Shown here piece after piece: positions 59,501 through 64,000 of a stretch of DNA of 64,000 nucleotides. The number at the start of each line of letters is the position of its first letter. The stretch's first letter is position 1. The position numbers and the translations under genes were made by a program. The stretch is from Myotis daubentonii (Eukaryota; Chordata; Mammalia; Chiroptera; Vespertilionidae), in assembly GCF_963259705.1 (NCBI RefSeq), contig NC_081846.1, positions 54,279,205 to 54,343,204 of the forward strand, written 5' to 3'. The notes beneath the pieces are model-generated. The model was not told where the DNA came from and did no database searches. It worked only from the letters and a program-made list of their open reading frames with translations.

Positions 59501-60190
59501 CATTGTGGGAGAGCTTATAGCTCTGCCTTTTACTGCCACCTTTGAATCTCTCCACACCAGAGGTGGATTCGGCAGCGGTATTTCATTTCTTATTACAGAT
59601 TGTAGATTCCAAATACAAATTAAGATTTTAATTTGGACAAGAAACCACATTAAGATGACCATGGCACTCTTTTTTCAGCCTGATTTTAAAAAGTACCTTT
59701 TAATATTCCAATTTCTTTATAATGTGGCCTTTTTGCACAGGTGATTCTATTCACAGAGAATTAAACATTTCAAGATTAGGACATGGAGGGGGCCATAAAG
59801 GCCATTCCTCCCATTTTTTGTTTTCTTTTTGCTCCTCTTAAGGAGCGGAGGGTGCAAGGGGGAGGAGATCTATCCTCCTTGATGTCTCCTAAAGGCTCTA
59901 GCAAATGAAATACCATTTTCCACAAGGGAAAACAATTTTTGGAGGCAATTTTTTTCCTGCTGCTGACTTTTTTCAAGTTCTGACTAACTTTTTGGCAAAG
60001 TTTTAAGATCTAATGTACCCTTTTTCAAGAAACCAAAGGTTATGTTCTATGCAAAAACTGTAAGAGTTTACCTTCTAAAATTTTAACTCCTTAAGCATGC
60101 AAATCAAAAGTCTATAATAAAGTTTCTTACTTTTTAAAAACCAAATCCTGCCCCAAAACGTTCCCAGCCTACTTATAGCTTGAGACTTCT
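55250..60190 (-). other. Provirus interior, non-coding and AT-rich
   Basis: About 4.9 kb without a recognised retroviral frame. It has diverged internal repeats: AAACTTTCAGAGCTT near 58246 and again near 58626, and GGGGAA with AAGAAGCAAAC near 58370 and 58906. Two AAGATGGC motifs (near 57917 and 58510) match the YY1 core. A GC-rich patch lies at 57900-58010. A run of A at 56505-56524 is a simple tract. Confidence 0.65.
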
Positions 60191-60214
60191 GAAGTTGATC
60201 CTGGGCATTGTGTG

Positions 60215-60300
60215 CGGTGAATTTCCCCCACCTTTTTTCGGTGAATTTTCCACACCTTTTCTCGGTGAATTCTTTCTTCCTCACCTTTTTCGGTGAAACT
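60215..60300 (-). repeat. Leader repeats, about 24-bp unit
   Basis: CGGTGAA recurs at 60215, 60239, 60263 and 60291, each linked to CACCTTTT-type text. On the minus strand this lies just downstream of the primer binding site, in the untranslated leader. It gives the repeated EKR-GKFT pattern in the open frame there, which is otherwise unrecognisable. Confidence 0.85.
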
Positions 60301-60337
60301 TCCTTTTTTTGCTCTAGTGAAACCTTCACTTCCTGTT

Positions 60338-60355
60338 TTCCCTTTTTGGGCGCCA
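60338..60355 (-). other. Lysine-type primer binding site
   Basis: On the minus strand TGGCGCCCAAAAAGGGAA follows the 5' LTR after a two-base TC spacer. The TGGCGCCC start is shared with tRNA-Lys primed retroviruses. Some later bases are changed from the usual lysine sequence. Confidence 0.85.
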
Positions 60356-60357
60356 GA

Positions 60358-60792
60358 TGTTGAGTGTTTCCTTCCCACATCCAGCGTGGCTCAGGGTTCA
60401 GGAACTGGAAGCAGAGCCACACACAAATGAATATGAAAAGACAAGAGATAATTTGAAATATTGGGGGACCAGGCAGGCAAGTCCAACTCAAGGGGAAGGA
60501 CTTCCTCCCGTGCTCAGGCCTCACCAAGCTTTTATTGATTTGGGATGCACCCATAGCATAGCCCTTAGGCAGGTGACCCCCCTGCAACAGGCAGACTAGC
60601 CCATCAGCAAGGATTTACATAATAATAAATGGGGGAGTTGTTTCAGCTACCACTGTCTGGACAAACAGAGGTGGCGCCTAGCTCTGACCTCTGCTAGGGC
60701 TTCAAAGGCGTCCAGCCTTGAGGGGTGGGTGTGTGGGGGGGGGTTTCTGTCTATGCTTATCAGATAGTGAAGGCAATAAACAGTTTCCCACA
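60358..60792 (-). repeat. Provirus 5' LTR
   Basis: The 435-bp partner of the 3' LTR runs on the minus strand from TGTGGGAAACTG to ACACTCAACA. Its first 12 bases match the solo LTR at 17998 exactly. Confidence 0.93.
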
Positions 60793-60798
60793 ATTACC

Positions 60799-62250
60799 GT
60801 ATGGAACACAAGTACTTTATAACCAGATATCTTTTTCTCATGTTTAATAACTTTATGAGTTTATAAGGTGTAAAGAGCATATTTCATTAGCCACTTATTT
60901 ACTAAAACAGTTTAACTTTGTGAAATAGAAATATTATATATCATAGCTTAATACAGACAAAAAAAAGTTTATTATTAATGAGTATATAAGTATTCAACAT
61001 ATCCTGTAACCATAAAGGAACAACTGATCAAAGCAAGACTATTCCATGGGACGACATTACTCTCTCACTTGGATCTTGCCATTCTGGAATTACTTGTTCT
61101 CAGAAATGATTTTGATCCCGTAGCAAGGATTCATTAGATGACCACACACTTTGATGAGAATTCATCCTCAGGTTGAATCATTTTGGAAGCTGTTATGCTA
61201 AAGCAGTTTTGACTGATAAAAAATGGCATTTTCCTATGGTTCAACCTACTGGTTGCTCTCATCCAAGAAGTAGAATATAAAGTTGTTAGCCTTTTTTTAA
61301 TTTTTAAATTGAAGAAAATTTAAATTATTTTTAATGTGAATCTGAGAGTTTCTGTATATGCTGACGGATAACATATGATTAACTGCTCTACTTGGCTAGC
61401 ACAGTGCTTTGAACTGATAAGTCAAATGAACGACATGTCCCAGGCCCACCAGGAAAACCACACAAGCAGCCAAAGCCCTTCATCTGTCGCCGCAGCAGCG
61501 CCCTGTCAGTGAGCAAGTAGACAGGAAGGAGAGACGTGGGCATGTCCTCTGTTTGACAGAATAGGTTGTAACTTGGCAGCCAACTGTGAACTTGCTAAAG
61601 GTCAAAACCTGGACTTGGCACTCACATCTCACAGAACTCGCTTAGCTAGATGTTTCACAAGTGTCTTCCAATGCACACTGCTTATCAAATGGCAAGGCAA
61701 AAAACAAGGAACATTTGTTGCTCTACTTGCTCCAATTTAGCAGCGCTGTTCTGGGCTGGGTAGCCAGGATATGGAAGCTGACTTGCAGGGTCATTGTAAA
61801 GGAGCAGAGTGAACCAACACAGAACAAGGGGGACCTGAGCCTGGCATGGGTGTCATGGGCCAAAGCAAGAGTGTGGCATCCATGTTGATATCTGGAACAT
61901 GAGCAGATGGGTCAAAATCACGCTGGGCCCATTATGAGCAGAAAGGAGGCTGAGCATGGTAGAGAGGATGGCTGTAGAAAAGCTATGGCCTAACGGAAAA
62001 TGAACCCAGCAGTGTCTGAGGAGGGCAGGTAAGTGCTCAGTGAGAAGAGCAGCACTCTGGGCAGCAGGTGACAGCACAGGGAATTTTACCTCAATTAACA
62101 ATATTTCAGATGTAGTTGTATTATTCTGGGAAACCTGAGTAAATACTATGTGTGATCTATTAGAGATACTCAATTCATTCTCTTCTTACAAAACCAAGAA
62201 TCTGTGATAGATGTTCTGTGGGGATATGTCTGCTTTTTATATATTCGACT
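60799..62250. other. Intron 2 sequence, no exon recognised
   Basis: Frames at 61661-62173 lack domains and overlap on opposite strands. Confidence 0.35.
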
Positions 62251-62254
62251 TAAG

Positions 62255-62565
62255 TCTATTCAGGCTGCCGTATCAGCTTAACATAGTCTGGGTGACTTAA
62301 ACAACAAACATTTATTTCTCATAGTTCTGGAGATGGGGAAGTCTAAGGCACTGCGGATTCAGTGTCTGGTGTCTGGTGAGGGTCTGTGTCCTGTGGCATC
62401 ACATGGTGGAGTCACTTTTCTAAGCACACTAATTCCATTCATGAGGAATCCACCCTCATGACCTAATCACCTTCCAAAGGCCTCATCTCCAAACACCATC
62501 ACGTTGGGGTTAAAATTTCTACATATGAATTTTTGTGGGACACAAACATTCAGTCCATTGCTGTA
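62255..62565. repeat. Unclassified old interspersed repeat
   Basis: TATTCAGGCTGCCGTATCAG, then CATTTATTTCTCATAGTTCT, belongs to the same ancient family as at 31.1, 33.3 and 49.3 kb. Confidence 0.5.
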
Positions 62566-63555
62566 TATGCAAAAAAAGTGAGGTAGGCTGTAAGTATAGG
62601 TCTATCTAGACATAAGCAGTAGCAGATAATACTAGGACTGTGAATGTCTATAACCATTTATATTTTGATTTATACTAATTTAGGGATGTGTGTTATGTAT
62701 ATGTTAGACTAATATCTCTTGGTAGCAGGTTATATATTCTCAACAGTATTTTTAGTACTCACTTTATAGCTACTTGATGTATGAAAGACTGATTGAATGA
62801 ATACAAACAACTGAGGGCATTTAGTGGACAAATCTAGATTTGTAGTTTTGTAGTCCAATATAAGTTTCACATAATATTTTCTGTGGCCCAAGGCTTTACT
62901 CTTGTTTGAATGTTGACAAATCCAAAGGCTGGTTATATTCATTTGCTCTATTTCTGCTTACAAACATAAATATCTTACTAACTTTCAGAGGTGAAATGCA
63001 GACCTAATTTTGAAAAAAAACTAAGGTGTTTTTTTTTTCTAAAAAAACAAACCTCTTTTACTTAATTAATAAACTAGGTTTAAATCCATGGAGTAATGAA
63101 GCGAAGTGTTGCAAATTTATCTGTTTAAAACTAAAGCTTCCATAAGCAGAATCAAGACTGTGTGATAAGATCAAAAGAAATAAAGTCTTAAGAATAGATT
63201 TTGAAAGAGGATTTCCTATAAGAGAATAACATTTCCAAAGGCTGTAAAAAATTAACTAGAGAAGGTATTGCTAGCTTTACAATCCCCAAAGAGTAAGAAT
63301 TGCCACTGTAGGAATATTATGATGGTGGTTGCTTTTGTGAGTGTGTGTTTGCTTGCATGTGGAAACAGCAGAGAATTTGGAAAAAAAGACTTTAGGCTGT
63401 TTGTCATCAGTGGAAGATCTGGGGTTGAGGAAGAAGAATCACATTGTCTTGACTATGCTTGTTGGAATATATCCTATGTCACTCAAAAACAAAACCTTTT
63501 TGTGTGTGTGCCTACTTACTATGGCATAGAACTGTGCTAGGAGCTAAGATTGATG
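62566..63555. other. Intron 2 sequence, no exon recognised
   Basis: AT-rich, with no gene or clear repeat. Confidence 0.35.
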
Positions 63556-63556
63556 C

Positions 63557-63604
63557 AATACATACATACATACATACATACATACATACATACATACATA
63601 CATA
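63557..63604 (+). repeat. (ATAC)n microsatellite
   Basis: About 12 perfect ACAT/ATAC units. Confidence 0.95.
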
Positions 63605-64000
63605 AGGCCCTACATGGCCTACCTGCGTAGAGACCACACAGGTAGGCTGGTAGGCCTGGAAAAACAGTTATCAGTGCAGGTGATTGTTACAAGAGCCAAA
63701 TGAGCAGTGTGGGGCAAAAGTCAGAGAAGGTAGAATTGAAGTTTCCGTGAAGAGGTGGGAATTGGAGGGTGGAGCATTGCCACAGCCAAGGAAGCAGTTG
63801 AAGACATTGCAGGGAAGTGGCTTAGGCCAAGAAACAGAGGCAGAAAAGCCTCAGAAGATCTGTTGGGTTCAGTAGGCAGATCAGTGTAGCTAGGTAAGAA
63901 GGTTCATGCAGGAGAGAGTGGAAATGAGGTTGGGAAGGGAGTCTCATGTTAGATTGTGGAGGCCACAAATACCAGGCTGAGGAGTATGAATCTTCCTGCA
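63605..64000. other. Intron 2 sequence, possible old LINE text
   Basis: AAGGCCCTACATGGCCTACC directly after the microsatellite resembles L2. A partly inverted CCTACCTG and CAGGTAGG pair lies at 63619-63645. No exon is recognised before the window ends. Confidence 0.35.

Larger units (their letters stand above)
54311..60792 (-). mobile_element. Two-LTR class II-like ERV provirus, apparently non-autonomous
   Basis: A 6.5-kb provirus lies antisense to DPP4 with a perfect 6-bp duplication, ATTACC, at 54305-54310 and 60793-60798. The two LTRs are about 435-440 bp and in the same orientation. A lysine-type primer binding site and a polypurine tract are placed correctly. Six-base duplications and a lysine primer point to betaretrovirus-like (class II) elements. 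The 5.6-kb interior is AT-rich with no long gag, pro, pol or env frame; only an integrase C-terminal-like piece near the 3' LTR is recognised. The LTRs differ by about 14 substitutions by eye outside a G-run, so it is neither very old nor new. Either an ETn-like non-autonomous element or a heavily rearranged one. Confidence 0.88.
37207..64000 (+). other. DPP4: DPP4 intron 2 (partial)
   Basis: The intron begins at the exon 2 donor and runs past the end of the window. I looked for the next exon, which should continue the lumenal stalk after Lys-Gly in phase 1, and did not find it. The intron is filled by the transposons listed separately. The large provirus is antisense to the gene, the orientation usually tolerated in introns. 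Confidence 0.75.

Noticed and set aside
60075..60587. A 170-residue minus-strand frame at the provirus 5' end as a gag gene
   Set aside because: Most of it is LTR and leader repeat. It shows no capsid or zinc-knuckle pattern.
37216..64000. Searched for DPP4 exon 3
   Set aside because: No phase-1 acceptor followed by the stalk and first beta-propeller strand was found.

Overview
This window is nuclear DNA from a vespertilionid (vesper) bat. The evidence is the repeat set: tRNA-derived Ves SINEs, many HeliBat-type Helitrons (CTAG 3' ends, AT target), non-autonomous hAT elements with 8-bp target duplications (one matching the horizontally transferred SPIN family), and bat-type LINE-1 copies. 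The genus cannot be decided from the sequence alone. Base composition is AT-rich apart from one CpG island near 36.1-37.2 kb. I found no prokaryotic genes, CRISPR array, rRNA or free-standing tRNA gene. Almost all open reading frames are chance frames or pieces of repeats.

One protein-coding gene is supported: DPP4 (dipeptidyl peptidase 4, CD26), on the + strand. Its promoter and CpG island lie at about 36.1-36.55 kb. Coding exon 1 (36549-36554) encodes only Met-Lys. A 567-bp intron follows, then exon 2 (37122-37206), which encodes the rest of the cytoplasmic tail and the signal-anchor membrane helix. The rest of the window lies within intron 2; I could not find exon 3, so the extracellular domains are outside the window. 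The first 36 kb is the upstream intergenic region, and no glucagon-like exon was recognised there.

Layout. 1-7.4 kb: old L1 3' fragments, one Ves SINE with a perfect target duplication, and a MIR. 7.4-10.2 kb: a 5'-truncated L1 with perfect duplications and a Ves SINE inserted at its 3' duplication. 13.1-14.2 kb: an old hAT remnant split by a Ves SINE. 14.5-16.6 kb: three Helitrons head to tail, the middle one carrying a 47-bp minisatellite. 17.3-20.3 kb: an antisense L1 interrupted by a solo LTR and a Helitron. 23.1-24.2 kb: two more Helitrons. 29-34.5 kb: Ves SINEs, a hAT MITE and an ERVL-like remnant. 36-37.2 kb: DPP4 promoter and exons 1-2. 38.5-42.3 kb (intron): two hAT MITEs, one SPIN. 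46.9-49.3 kb: a long L2 split by an MLT1-like LTR. 49.5-51.9 kb: a copied unique segment. 52.9 kb: a Helitron. 54.3-60.8 kb: a complete two-LTR provirus.

The most interesting element is that provirus (54311-60792, minus strand). It has 6-bp target duplications, a lysine-type primer binding site, a polypurine tract and LTRs related to the solo LTR at 18 kb. Its interior, however, is long, AT-rich, repeat-bearing and almost entirely without retroviral genes. It looks like a non-autonomous class II ERV. The second theme is layered transposition and copied segments: reused target sites, tandem Helitrons, and two short templated duplications.
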